NCBI GenBank assembly: GCA_009760885.1
Contig: CM019708.1
Coordinates: forward strand, 12,080,931-12,144,930
Direction: 5' to 3'
Origin: Achatina immaculata
Taxonomy: Eukaryota > Mollusca > Gastropoda > Stylommatophora > Achatinidae
DNA: 64,000 bases
Under the pieces are notes generated by a model. That model had not been told where the DNA came from, searched no databases, and was given only the letters and a program-made list of their open reading frames with translations. Made by a program: the position numbers and the translations under genes. Below are positions 1 through 11,615 of the stretch, piece after piece. Within the stretch, counting starts at the first letter, position 1, and every line of letters starts with the position of its first letter.

Positions 1-492
1 TATCTGGTGTGATGCCTTGGCTACTCATGGTAAAGCCTAAATAATTGATTTTGCTCTGTGCGAAGTTGCACTTGGCCATTTTCAACTTGACGTCATGTTG
101 TCTTAGCCTGTCAAACACAGATTGTATGTGTTTGATGTGGTCCTGAATCGATGCCTTAGTAAAAATCAGTATGTCATCTATGTACGCTATGGCGTGGTCT
201 GATAATCCGTGCAGTACTTCATCCATTAATGCCATGAGTGCTGCTGCAGCGTTTGCGACACCAAACGGAGTTCTGGTAAACATGAACTTTCCAAAACTGG
301 ATGTGAAACTGGTCTTCACTTTAGAGTCATCTGTTAGGGATATACTCCAATATCCTGATTTAGCGTCTAGTGTGGTAAAGTATTTTGCGCCGTTGAGTAC
401 TGACATAATTTCTTCCACGTTGGGCATCTGGTATGTGATGGGAGTCGTGATTTTGTTTAGTCCTCTAAAGTCGCAGCAAAAGCGATGTGTTC
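1..492 (-). mobile_element. Ty3/Gypsy LTR retrotransposon reverse transcriptase fragment
   Basis: The reverse strand reads as an open stretch of the Ty3/Gypsy reverse transcriptase: FCCDFRGLNKIT, then YQMPNVEEIM, AKYFTTLDAKSGYW, TRTPFGVANAAAALMALMD, the catalytic YIDDILIF and NYLGFTMSSQGITPD near the left edge. These are the ordered RT blocks of this superfamily, with YIDD holding two of the three catalytic Asp and LDAKSGYW the first. No stop is seen inside this stretch. It runs off the left edge, so RNase H and integrase would lie outside. It breaks off near 492 in AT-rich DNA, so protease, gag and an LTR are not visible. A 116-codon frame on the opposite strand is a shadow of it. Confidence 0.85.
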
Positions 493-759
493 CTTATGTT
501 GCAAATAATAAATTCAAATAATAAAAAACATGGACACACACAAATTATTAATAAAAACAACATACTTAATGCCATATATCATTTTTCAAAACAGAACAAA
601 GGCATTCAAGCATCACTGTCAGTCTAGTCTTTACATATAAATTCTGATTTTTTTTTTCTTCTTTAAATCAATGTCCATTAGATCATGTAGTTCATCTCTA
701 ACTTTGTAGTGGGAGAACATACAAGATTTACTGTCCCTAAGAACTGAGAACTCAGTGGG
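493..759. other. AT-rich stretch with no recognised feature
   Basis: AT-rich sequence with a T run near 650. No coding signal was seen on either strand. Confidence 0.5.
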
Positions 760-935
760 AGTGAGTGGCACACCGAGTTCTCATCTCTCATGGCAAGGTC
801 AGCAGTTCAAACCCAGGCTGCGGTGCTCCAGTCATCCAGCTGGATGCAGTCAAGCCTAATGCTTGACATAACCACAGCACTGTTGACAGGTCAAGGAAAA
901 TACAAGAACTATCATCACATCCCTGGACATCAACT
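760..935 (+). mobile_element. SINE copy, tRNA-like head plus shared core
   Basis: The head (about 765-835) has a box B-like GGTCAGCAGTTCAAACCCAG. It is followed by a short core ending in GACAGGTCAAGGAAAATAC, which recurs at 38385-38620 and, diverged, in other SINE copies of this window. Internally shortened relative to the 38.4 kb copy. Confidence 0.55.
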
Positions 936-1039
936 GACCAAGCTTAGTAATAGTAATGCCCACATTTTAATCTGAACATGGTTTAGTTTTTTTTTTTTTT
1001 GTGTGTCATTTTTTCCCTCAAATGCCATCCAGCTGGATG

Positions 1040-3140
1040 ACTACTCTTGATTGCTTACATCTCTTCTAACTATTACTCTACAGTCATGATTACTTTCATC
1101 TCTTCTCACTCTTACTCGTCTTGAATAATTGCATCTGTTATGGCTCTTGCTTTACAGTTTTGATTATTTTTATATATTCAGCCTCTTACTCTACAGACTT
1201 GATTACTTACATCTCTTGTAACTATTATTCTATAGTCTTGATTACTTTCATCTTTTTAGCCTCTTACTCCACAGTTTTGATTACTTTCTTCTATTCAGGC
1301 TTGTACTCTAGTCTTGATTGTTTACATCCTTTCTATCTATTTCTCTACAGTCTTGATTACTTTCATCTCTTCTAACTTTTACTCTACAGTATTGATTGTT
1401 TACATCTTTTGTAACTATTACTCTACAGTCTTGATTACTTTCATCTATTCAGGGTTTTACTCTACAGTTCAAATTGTTTACATCTCTTCTAACTCTTACT
1501 CTACAGTCTTGATTTCTTTCATCTGTTCAGGCTCTTACTCTACAGTCTTGATTGTTTTCACCTCTTCTATTTTTTCTTTACTCTACAGTCTTGAATGATT
1601 ACTTCTCTTCTAACTCTTACTCTACAGTCCTGGCTACTTTCATCTCTTCTAAGTCTGACCCTAAAGTTTTGATTACTTTCATTTATTCAGTCTCTCACTC
1701 TACAGTCTAGATTATTTTCATCTAATCAGGCTCTTAGTCTGGATTGTTCACATTTCTTTTAACTATTACTCTACAGTCGTAATTACTATAATCTATTCAG
1801 CCTCTTAATCTACGTTCTAGATTGCTTTCATCTATTCTGACGCTCAATCTACAGTCTTGACTACTTTAATCTTATTCAGGCTCTTACTCTACAGTCTTGA
1901 TTATTTACATCTCTTCTATTACTCCTTAGTCTTCATTACTTTCATGTTTTATAATTTTTCTCTACAGTCTTGATTGTTTACATCTCTTCTAACACTTACT
2001 CTTCATTCTTGATTACTTTCATCTCTTCCAACGTCTACCATACAGTCTTGATTACTTTAATCTATTCAGGGTCTTACTCTACAGTCTTGATTACTTTCGT
2101 CTCTTCTAACTCTTTCTCTGCAGTCTTTATTATTTTTAGCTCTTCTAACTCTTACTCTACAGTCTTGATTACTTTCATCTCTTCTAACTTCTACTCTACA
2201 GTCTTGATTACTTTCGTCTCTTCTAACTCTTTCTCTGCAGTCTTGATTATTTTTAGCTCTTCTAACTCTTACTCTACAGTCTTGATTACTTTCATCTCTT
2301 CCAACTTTTACTCTACAGTCTTGATTGTTTACATCCCTTCTAACCATTACTCTACAGTCTTGATTACTTAAAATCTCTTCTAACTCCTTCTCTAAAGTCT
2401 TGATTTTTTATATCTCTTCTATTATTTTACAGTCTTGATTATTTTCTCTCTTCTAACTCTTACTCTACAGTCCGATTACTTCCATCACTTCTAACTCTTA
2501 TTCTACAGTCTTGATTACTTTCATCTTTTCTAACTCTTACTCTACAGTCTTGATTATTTTCATATTTCTAACTCTTACTCTACAGTCATGATTACTTTCA
2601 TCTCTTCTACCTCTTACTCTACAGTCTTGATTGTTTTCCTCTTTTCTACTACTCTAGAGTCTTGATTAGTTTCATCCATTCAGGTCCTTACTCTACAGTC
2701 TTGATTACTTTCATCTTCTAACTCTTACTCTATAGTCTTGATTACTTTAATCACTTCTAACTCTTACGCTATAGTCTTGATTACTTTAATCACTTCTAAC
2801 TCTTACTCTACAGTCTTGATCACTTTAATTACTTCTAACTCTTATTCTACAGTCTTGATTACTGTAATCACTTCAAACTATTACTCTACACTCTTGATTG
2901 TTTACATCTCTTCTGTCTATTACTCTACAGTCTAATTACTTTCATCTCTTCTAACTTTTATTCCACGGTCTTGATTGTTTACATCTCTTCTGTTACTCTA
3001 CATTCTTGATTGCTTTCATTTATTCAGGCTCTTACTCTACAGTCTTGATTATTTACATTTCTTCTAACTGTTACTCTATAGTCTTGATTAATTTTATCTC
3101 TTCTGATTTACTCTGTAATTTTGATTGCTCTCATTGTTGT
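1040..3140 (+). repeat. 39-bp minisatellite array, about 50 diverged copies
   Basis: A unit close to TACTCTACAGTCTTGATTAC followed by TTTCATCTCTTCTAACTCT (39 bp) repeats through about 2.1 kb, with substitutions and indels that vary the spacing. Because 39 is a multiple of three, several frames stay open and yield the peptide YSTVLITFISSNS over and over. These are repeat artefacts, not genes. The same unit occurs reverse-complemented at 5521-6850. This array is the more diverged and hence probably the older or less homogenised of the two. Confidence 0.9.
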
Positions 3141-4302
3141 TATCTTATAGGGTTTAAAAATCCTTCTGGCGACAGCAAGTGTCGTCATGAGCGGGGAAGA
3201 CCCTCTCCCACTGTAAGGGGCTGCTTCGCTGAATTATGGCTATCAAAGTGGGCGTTCACTAACGACCATTATGACGTAGTTGAGCGGAAAGTCCTCACGA
3301 CATCTCTCTGAATGGGGCGTCGTTCCACTTTCCCTTGACGCTTTGGTAAAAAAAGAAAGAAAGCCATAAGAGTCAGTTACCAGCACCACCTGTTGTAATT
3401 AAAAAAAAAAACGCACCATCCTCTGGTTGTTTCTCTTCTTCCTAACTTCTGGTGACCTAATTTCTGCTCTGCTGTCTCTTTGATTAATTCCACCGCTTAC
3501 ACTACGAACTAGAAGTAAACTCTTTGATTACATCCATCGTTTATATGCAACGCTAGATGTAAACTCTCTTTGATTACTTCTACCGTTTACACGACGGATT
3601 GAATGTAAAATATCAAAGGAAAATTGTTTCAAACAATAAAATACTGTAATTTTAAAAAAACCATAAAAAATGCTGAAAATAACAAAGCTTTCCCCTTATA
3701 TTTTATGCAATATTTTAGAAACTTGAATTGGATATTCCCTCCGCTTTATCTTCCGTGCGAAAGTTGATTACATTAGATGCTTTATTTGCTCTGTCTGACA
3801 TCTTGATAGCACGTCCAAACAGCCTGTATTGTTGGTATGTCACAGTGCTATCCACTCATCTGTTATTTTGTTGTGGTTTTATCAGCGACTGTCCTCTGCA
3901 GTATCCGACTTTTACTAGAAATAACCTCTTAAAATAAGAAATAATAATAAACCATGAAAAGAAACAGCAGGTGAAAAGGAAGAACCCGTGGAATATTTTG
4001 GGCAAGGACTTTTACTCATGACAATTGTTACAAAGTGACAGAAAATGGAAGAAAATGCCACTAATGAAAAACATAGAACTTAAAATATAAAAGCAAAATG
4101 AAGATAAACACTAAAAGGGTGTTTTTTAAAAGTTTATTTATATATAAAAATAATCACATAAATACAGACAAAACCACTTCAGTAACGCTCTGCTAACAAA
4201 TGAGCAGACAGTTTTATTCTTTTGTACGGGATTTCAAAGAACCATACAACTGTATCAAATTATGCGTGCATTTTTATTTTGAATGCCGTGCTTTGCTTGG
4301 AG
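3141..4302. other. Spacer between the two 39-bp arrays, left part
   Basis: Unique-looking DNA. Bases 3145-3340 are less AT-rich than the surroundings and are followed by A-rich stretches (AAAAAAAGAAAGAAAG near 3349), which could be a SINE-like body with a tail. Between 3480 and 3610 a short motif (TCTTTGATTA, then CCGTTTACAC) recurs three times. No supported gene. Confidence 0.4.
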
Positions 4303-4419
4303 GTCAACTCAGAGGAATACAGCCGATCCTTTAAAACAGTCTCGGATCACACGAATGAGCCCATTTACAACCTGGACGAAAAATACTACACACTGTACAA
4401 GCTGGATATGGGGGCTGAT
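4303..4419 (+). CDS. Candidate orphan exon, unassigned
   Basis: A 117-bp phase-0 open segment sits between an AG (4301-4302) and a GT donor (GTATAAGG at 4420). It encodes VNSEEYSRSFKTVSDH, then TNEPIYNLDEKYYTLYKL and DMGAD, a mixed composition unlike the surrounding repeats. The polypyrimidine tract before the AG is weak. If read through, the frame stops two codons after the donor. I do not recognise the protein. No partner exon was found nearby, though a second open patch at about 4940-5060 contains the similar motif RLDMRADIPP. It could be a real exon, a decayed duplicate or chance. Confidence 0.2.
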
Positions 4420-4558
4420 GTATAAGGAAGTTCGACAACTCATGTCAGTTAAGTATTATATTTCTTCTTGTACTTTTGCCTTCTACATTTAACGTGTTTG
4501 ATCGCTATTTTGTTCTAAGTTCACTGCGTTTGTTCGCTTTGTACTGTCCTGTGGAACA

Positions 4559-4800
4559 TCTTAAATTTTACATCCTTCCCGAGCCGTTAAAACGCCACAT
4601 AGGGCTCGTGGTAAGTCACCAAATTTTCCTGTTTTCTGTGAGCTTTTCAACCTCATCGAAGGATTTTATGCCCACTAAACTGGCCTCTCTTAACAATGTC
4701 CTCTTTAGAGTTTCACGTGGTCGACCGCTTTTTCTTCGGCCTGTTGTGTTCCATTCTATCTTTGAAAGATAAGATACTGAGATATCGCAACACTCTTGTG
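4559..4800 (-). mobile_element. LINE family A, 3'-end fragment
   Basis: On the reverse strand this matches the 3' end of the family A LINE seen more fully at 28933-29699 and 34118-35195: the RGRP-type C-terminus, then CCACGAGCCCTATGTGGCG and the terminal GGGAAGGATGTAA. Diverged and 5'-truncated. It lies between the two inverted 39-bp arrays. Confidence 0.75.
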
Positions 4801-5520
4801 CTGCAAAAGTAAGCTACACCTGCTTATGCCGCTTTCCACGTCTACCCGCTACCTATCGCGCACAATTTATGTTAAATTCGTGGACATTTTGTTTTATAGT
4901 GATCTTTTTTTTCTACATTTCAATAACTTGCTTCGTGCGGCTCGACATGCGGGCAGATATTCCCCCTCTTGAGAGGCACTTTTGGACATATTCAACTGAG
5001 GGTGGGGACTGGTTTAATTTAAAGCCTGGGGTTACCATAGTGCAAGTGGGCTATACCGCCCTCTTGATGATGTGGGTGGGGGGGGGAGGGGGGAGATAGA
5101 GCGACAGGGAGTATAAAAAAAACAATGTTCCCTCTAAGCTTTGCGATCCGTGCGCAAATTTTGAACTCTTAAGCAAACGTGTTCTCGACAAAAAATGGTG
5201 CCTCCAAATGCATGTCGTAACATGAAATTATAAAGTATAATTTAAAATTCTCTTGCAAAATATACTAAAATGAAACCAAACTGGGAAAACAAAACTCTGC
5301 TATCACACTTTCCTTCGGCGCAGAAAAACATCGGTTAGTAAAATGAGCAAATCTAGAAATTAGCATCTTTTTTAGCTATATATACAGTTTCATGCGCAAC
5401 GTGACTTTGTGTGTGTGTGTGTGTGCTCACGCGCGCGCGCACTGCCGCGCTGTCGAGGGGAAACATTAACCATAACCATGGGGGGGGGGGGAGAAGAACC
5501 ACTAGCAGACTTGAGATGAT
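4801..5520. other. Spacer between arrays, right part, with simple repeats
   Basis: Holds G runs near 5080 and 5480 and a (GT)n/(GC)n tract at about 5407-5443. At 5125-5160 the phrase TGTTCCCTCTAAGCT matches the left end of the inverted-repeat element at 43389. No gene supported. Confidence 0.5.
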
Positions 5521-6850
5521 GGCCGGTAAGTGTTAGAAGTGATGAAACTAACCATGACTTTAGAGTAAAAGTTACAAGTGATGAAACTAATCAAGACTGT
5601 AGAGTAAGAGTTACAAGTGATGAAACTAATCAAGACTGTAGAGTAAGTGTTACAAGTGATGAAACTAATCAAGACTGTACAGTAAGTGTTAGAAGTGATG
5701 AAACTAATCAAGACTGTAGAGTAAGTGTTACAAGTGATGAAACTAATCAAGACTGTAGAGTAAGAGTTACAAGTGATGAAACTAATCAAGACTGTAGAGT
5801 AAGAGTTACAAGTGATGAAACTAATCAAGACTGTAGAGTAAGTGTTAGAAGTGATGAAACTAACCATGACTTTAGAGTAAAAGTTACAAGTGATGAAACT
5901 AATCAAGACTGTAGAGTAAGAGTTACAAGTGATGAAACTAATCAAGACTGTAGAGTAAGTGTTACAAGTGATGAAACTAATCAAGACTGTACAGTAAGTG
6001 TTAGAAGTGATGAAACTAATCAAGACTGTAGAGTAAGTGTTACAAGTGATGAAACTAATCAAGACTGTAGAGTAAGAGTTACAAGTGATGAAACTAATCA
6101 AGACTGTAGAGTAAGAGTTACAAGTGATGAAACTAATCAAGACTGTAGAGTAAGTGTTACAAGTGATGAAACTAATCAAGACTGTAGAGTAAGTGTTACA
6201 AGTGATGAAACTAATCAAGACTGTAGAGTAAGAGTTACAAGTGATGAAACTAATCAAGACTGTAGAGTAAGAGTTACAAGTGATGAAACTAATCAAGACT
6301 GTACAGTAAGTGTTAGAAGTGATGAAACTAAACAAGACTGTACAGTAAGTGTTAGAAGTGATGAAACTAATCAAGACTATAGAGTAAGAGATAGAAGAGA
6401 TGAAAGGAATCAAGAATGTAGAGTAAGAGTTAGAAGAGATGAAAGTAATCAAGACTGTAGAGTTAGAAGAGATGAAAGTAATCAATACTGTAGAGTAAAA
6501 GTTGGAAGAGATGAAAGCAATCAAGACTGTAGAGTAATAGTTAATAGATTAATCAAGACTGTAGAGTAAGAGTTAGAAGAGATGAAAGTAATCAAGACTG
6601 TAGAGTAAGAGTTATAAGATATGAAAGTAATCAAGACTGTAGAGTAAGAGTTATAAGATATGAAAGTAATCAAGACTGTAGAGTAAGAGTTATAAGATAT
6701 GAAAGTAATCAAGACTGTAGAGTAAGAGTTAGAAGATATGAAAGTAATCAAGACTGTAGAGTAAGAGTTAGAAGAGATGAAAGTAATCAAGATTGTAGAG
6801 TAAGTGTTAAAAGTGATGAAAGTAATCAAGATTGTAGAATAAAAGTTTGA
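5521..6850 (-). repeat. 39-bp minisatellite array, inverted copy, with higher-order repeat
   Basis: About 34 copies of AGAGTAAGAGTTACAAGTGA followed by TGAAACTAATCAAGACTGT, the reverse complement of the unit at 1040-3140. Copies are far more uniform here. A distinctive variant (AACTAACCATGACTTT) begins at 5527 and again at 5839, exactly 312 bp or eight units apart, and the order of variants between them repeats: a higher-order repeat. From about 6400 rightwards the units change to the AGAAGAGATGAAAGTAATC type seen in the left array. A 340-codon minus-strand frame here is only the repeat translated. Confidence 0.93.
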
Positions 6851-6977
6851 AGCAAAAAGTATAACCTTAGTGATGGCATACATGTTAGAGCTGATACTTT
6901 GCTGTGTACGCTCGTGGGGTTCGCACTGTTGGCCACTGCTCTTCATTTATTTTGTGATTTTCCGTGTAAAAAGTGTT

Positions 6978-7046
6978 AAGACAACCAGGAAATGTAACGA
7001 CAACCAGGAAATGTTACGACAACCAGGAAATGTAACGACAACCAGG
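6978..7046. repeat. 19-bp tandem repeat, about 4 copies
   Basis: ACAACCAGGAAATGTAACG recurs about four times in a row, the last copy partial. It follows the 39-bp array by about 130 bp. Confidence 0.8.
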
Positions 7047-8090
7047 TACAACCTGTCAAACACACTAACGGGCTGCAGAAACATGAATTCCTTAGACTTG
7101 ACAGTGACTGGTCTGGACTCTCTTCTCCAGAACATTTGAGGCACAACAATGTGCAGTTCATTTTCTCCATAACGTTCTCTAAGGGCTCGAACTGGTCTAA
7201 CCAATAGTGGCCCAGTCTCTCTCGGGCCAGTCTAGGACTGGAAGCCTAAAATTTGACTCTCGCCAGTCCATTCATCTGTAGTCGACCTGCTGTGTTGAGG
7301 TCAAATACCTTTCCCAACCAGAGAATTACCTGCATTCACGGTAAAGTACATTGGATCGCAGTGCACAAACGACTATCAGTGGATAAACGACAGATTAAGT
7401 TGTCACGCTTAACTCAGTCCTTTCATTCTGGGGACTTCGTTCAAGCTACAAGAAGAGGGGATACAAAAAATAATAATAATAATAAAAAGGCAAATCAATG
7501 CCCACGATAATTCTGTAAACATATGAAACAGGCTTTTATGTTTCAGGGCTGCACCGACTTGAAATATGACACAGAAGTTACTGTCTTTCGAGATTCTTCG
7601 TTTCGTGCTATGAGAGTCTCCAGGCCTTCCAGGTCTGATGGCAAGACATGGCAGGAGGGACTGAGCGGCCGGCAAAAGCTTTGGGTCTGGAGGTAGTGCT
7701 AGCATCAGGGTTGCAGAACTGGCTTGATGAAAAGTTTGAAAGTTGCATAATAATAATAATAATAATAATGATAAGAAGAAAAGAAGAGGACGAAGTAGAA
7801 TGAAAACATATTTTTGAAAGGGTGAATAACTGAGTACCAAGACCATTCTGATATTATGCTGTTGTCTCTAAACTTTCATGCTGTCACAGACATCCAGCAT
7901 CGGGCGAGTACAGTCATTTTACGCGTGCAACAAACGCGAAAGAAACCTAAAAATAATAAAAGATGGGGAGCTAGAGGATAAGAATGAGAAAGGAGAATTT
8001 GAAAGAGCTAAACACATCAGAGGAAGACAATACAACAGACTGTACCTCCCAAGCTACAGAGACCACTACATTGCGAAGTCTCCAGCGGTT
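7047..8090. other. No recognised gene; (AAT)n tracts
   Basis: Contains (AAT)n tracts near 7470 and 7750. Several short frames exist on both strands but none has recognisable domains or splice context. Confidence 0.4.
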
Positions 8091-8182
8091 CTGTGAAATG
8101 TCTTCTAGGTTCTGTGAAATGTCTTCTAGGTTCTGTGAAATGTCTTCTAGGTTCTGTGAAATGTCTTCTAGGTTCTGTGAGA
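8091..8182. repeat. 21-bp tandem repeat, about 4.5 copies
   Basis: The unit TTCTGTGAAATGTCTTCTAG plus G is repeated almost perfectly, so both strands give short repetitive open frames. Confidence 0.9.
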
Positions 8183-8983
8183 GCGTCTCAGAACAGACTT
8201 TAAAAAAATTGTTATACCAGGACATAGAGGGTATAGGCTTGGGGGGGGGGGGGGCTGGGCCTTACTATGTTTAGCCTATGGGCCTCGTGGTGGATAATCC
8301 GCCACTGCAATGCACTGCGTCACAATAGCCTGATGACAATTTGGTGGCTGTCGTGATTGCAATTTAGCGAAAACGCTTCATGATAGAATTTGTGTGGGCG
8401 GCGTTTCATTTTCCAGTGCAGACCTCAGTGAAAAGAGGACCATAAGATTCAGCTGTCAGCTCCATCTATCGCAATCATCACCAGATGTGCCAGAAGACAT
8501 GGTATGGTGGGGATTTGATCTACTACAGAATCTGAACATCAGAAAGAGGGAGGGAGAGAGAGAGAGAGAGAGAGAGGGAGGGAGAGAGTTCTAAAATGTT
8601 ACGTTGAACCTTTCCTATTCTGCGAAAGTGAGACCCGGACGATTAACATATCAATGCACAGATCATCAGAAGCAGCAGAGATGTGGTTTCTTAGAAGAAA
8701 AACTATCATAAACACATAAGATGACAAACAGGAAATGTCTGGCAAAACTAACAAATACCCAAGGACCTAGATCTGCGGAGAAGCACGACAGCCAACGTCC
8801 GAGGACACGGCACATGATGATGAAGACACAGAATCTGGAACGAGACACCGAAAGGAAACTGCGCTTGTTAAAATTTCATTTAAAATATTTACTTAAAGGC
8901 TGCAAAACGCAGAACTGGAGGCCTACATTTGCTTTTATTGCAGTTCTTCTTGATACAGGTACAAATCAGCGAATAGCGAGGAC
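8183..8983. other. No recognised gene; G run and (AG)n tract
   Basis: A G run lies at about 8240 and a (GA)n tract at about 8548-8588. No domain recognised. Confidence 0.4.
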
Positions 8984-9236
8984 CGGGCACAATAAAGTGA
9001 CAGACAGAGTCCAGGCACTATAAAGTGACAGACAGAGACCAGGCACTATAAAGTGACAGACAGAGACCAGGCACTATAAAGTGACAGACAGAGTCCAGGC
9101 ACTATAAAGTGACAGACAGAGTCCAGGCACTATAAAGTGACAGACAGAGTCCAGGCACTATAAAGTGACAGACAGAGTCCAGGCACTATAAAGTGACAGA
9201 GTCCAGGCACTATAAAGTGACAGACAGAGTCCAGTG
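8984..9236. repeat. 28-bp tandem repeat, about 9 copies
   Basis: AGGCACTATAAAGTGACAGA followed by CAGAGTCC is repeated with few changes. One copy lacks a CAGA block near 9198. Confidence 0.9.
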
Positions 9237-9858
9237 TTGAATGACTAACCTGGAAAAATACAAAGCACTTTACACATGAAAGAAATAAAAAATAGCAGAA
9301 GAATGACTTTGCCTGGAGACATGGACTCTGGTAGGGCAAGTAACGGGAGCCCACACACACATGAGAAGCCAACTCACTATTCCTAGGCCATCACCAGGGC
9401 TTGCATAGAAAAATATTGAAATCTTTTACGGTTAATTTTTCTAATTCTTATAGACGGAAAATTTGATTACTAACTTCTAATTCTTACAGAATAGCACATT
9501 TATTAGTTAAAATATTTTTTTAAAAAATATAATAAACATTAGAAATTTAAAAAATTTATGGGATTATTTATTGATTTATTTTTTTGCAGACACCCTGTTA
9601 GTAACTAATTTATTGCAATGTTCTTGCACTTACGTGTACATGATATGGATGGGAGTCGTGTATGTAATGGCGAGATAAATGCTCTCATCACAAAAACCCG
9701 CATACAAATTACACCCCAAACCAGAGTTAATAATATAATTTATTCAACGTGAAGTGTTATGGAAATTGGTAGGTCGTATTTTTCCTCAGGAAATTATACT
9801 GGTGCTTTCAGTTTTCCATTGGAATTTGAAGGTTAAATCCGTTAGGCTTCCTCTAAAT
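9237..9858. other. AT-rich stretch, no recognised feature
   Basis: Very AT-rich, especially 9420-9600. No coding or RNA feature recognised. Confidence 0.4.
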
Positions 9859-10075
9859 CAGTGGTTCTTAATCTTTTCTGTCAGTGGACCTCTACTCTGA
9901 CTTCAGAATGGTCGTCGGCTCCTTATTAAAACAAAGCAATTAATAGAACCCAGATGATATTAAGATTTGATTAAACGATCCAGTCTATTTGCTGGTCCGT
10001 CGGTCCTCCCCTCTCCTCAAAAAAACTTCGTTGAAGGCCCCCCCCTCCCTCGGGGCCCTAGATGAAGAGCCACTG
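9859..10075. mobile_element. hAT-type MITE, 217 bp
   Basis: The ends are imperfect inverted repeats, CAGTGGTTCTTAATC on the left and GATGAAGAGCCACTG on the right, matching the CAGNGNTTCTNAA pattern of hAT transposons. The flanking octamers CTCTAAAT and ATCTAAAG agree at 6 of 8 positions, as expected for an old 8-bp target duplication. No transposase inside. Confidence 0.7.
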
Positions 10076-10089
10076 ATCTAAAGCAAGGT

Positions 10090-10575
10090 TTCTAGAGGTT
10101 CCGTGAGAATGATTTTTTGGACTTCCAACAGAGGTAGTCATTGATTTGAGAGAGGTCGTGAGGGCTCTATAAGAGGGTCTCCATGAGTTAAAGGAGAGGT
10201 CTCTATGGCTCCCTGGGGTTCCTCGGAGGTCGCCAAGGATCCTTAAAATGTTTCCAGAGGTTCTGTGAAACTCTACCAGGGCTCCATACGAAGTCTCCAG
10301 GGTTTCCGTTAGAGGTCTTTAGGGTTCTGTGAGAGGCTCACAGGGCTCGATGCGAAGTCTCCAGGGTTTCCGTCAAAGGTTTTTATGGTTCTATGAGAAG
10401 CCTAAATGTACCGTGAGCTTCAGGTATTCCTTGAGAGGTCACTTGAACTCCATACGAGATCTTCAAGGTTTCTGCGAGAGTTCTCCGTAACTAGTCGCTC
10501 GAGATTTTCTTGAGAGGTCTCTAGGGGTTGCGAGAAAATTCTCAGTGATTTTTGTAGAAGTCGTCTGGGGTTCTA
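10090..10575. repeat. Degenerate short-unit repeat
   Basis: Phrases such as GAGAGGTCTCTAGGGTTC and TTCCGTGAGAGGTC recur every roughly 25-60 bp with heavy divergence. An old minisatellite whose unit is hard to define by eye. Confidence 0.55.
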
Positions 10576-10589
10576 TGAAAATAAATGTA

Positions 10590-11615
10590 CTGTGAGCTTA
10601 TGACCCTAATGTACTGTGAGCTGATGATATTAAACTGTGTGCTGTTGACCCTAACGTGCTTTGAGGTGTTGACCCTAATTTGCTGTGAGCTGGCAATACT
10701 AAACTGTGAACTGTAGACCCTAATGTACTTTGAACTGGTAACACTAAACTGTGAGCCGTAGACCCTAATGAACTGTGAGCTGTTGGCCCTAATATGCTGT
10801 GAGCTGTTGACCCTAATATGCTGTGAGCTGTTGACTCTAATGTACTGTGAGCTGTTGACTCTAATGTACTGTGAACTGTTGACCCTAATGTACTTTGAAC
10901 TGGTAACACTAAACTGTGAGCCGTAGACCCTAATGAACTGTGAGCTGTTGACCCTAATATGCTGTGAGCTGTTGACCCTAATATGCTGTGAGCTGTTGAC
11001 CCTAATATGCTGTGAGCTGTTGACTCTAATGTACTGTGAGCTGTTGACCCTAATGAACTGTGACCTGTTAACCCTAATATGCTGTGAGCTGTTGGCCCTA
11101 ATGTACTGTGAGCTGTTGGCCCTAATATGCTGTGAGCTGTTGACCCTAATATGCTGTGAGCTGTTGACCCTAATGTACTGTGACCTGTTGACCCTAATAT
11201 GCTGTGAGCTGTTGGCCCTAATGTACTATGAGCTGTTGGCCCTAATGGACTGTGAGCTGTTGACCCTAATGTACTGTGAGCTGTTGGCCCTAATATGCTG
11301 TGAGCTGTTGACCCTAATATGCTGTGAGCTGTTGACCTTAATGGACTGCGAGCTGTTGACCCTAATATGCTGTGAGCTGTTGACCCTAATGGACTGTGAC
11401 CTGTTGACCCTAATATGCTGTGAGCTGTTGGCCCTAATGTACTGTGAGCTGTTGGCCCTAATGGACTGTGAGCTGTTGACCCTAATGTACTGTGAGCTGT
11501 TGACCCTAATGGACTGTGAACTGTTGACCCTAATGTACTGTGAGCTGTTGACCTTAATGTATTGTGAGCTGTTGACCATAATGTACTGTGAAATACTGAC
11601 ACTAATGTCCTGTGA
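10590..11615. repeat. 24-bp minisatellite, about 42 copies
   Basis: The unit ATGCTGTGAGCTGTTGACCC plus TAAT (24 bp) runs for about 1 kb, with GTAC, GGAC and ATGC variants alternating. The unit is a multiple of three and some frames lack stops, so the array looks coding on both strands (372 codons on minus, 231 on plus, repeating HSTLGSTA or LLTLMYCE). Simultaneous openness on both strands is a property of the unit, not evidence of a protein. Confidence 0.92.

Noticed and set aside
171..521. 116-codon plus-strand frame at the left edge
   Set aside because: It is the antisense shadow of the Gypsy RT on the minus strand.
5521..6850. CRISPR-like array (regular short repeats)
   Set aside because: Head-to-tail units without unique spacers in a eukaryotic genome; it is a minisatellite. 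The same holds for the other arrays.
5502..6946. 340- and 141-codon minus-strand frames with repeats like YSTVLISFITCN
   Set aside because: 39-bp satellite translated; other frames and the complementary array show the same effect.
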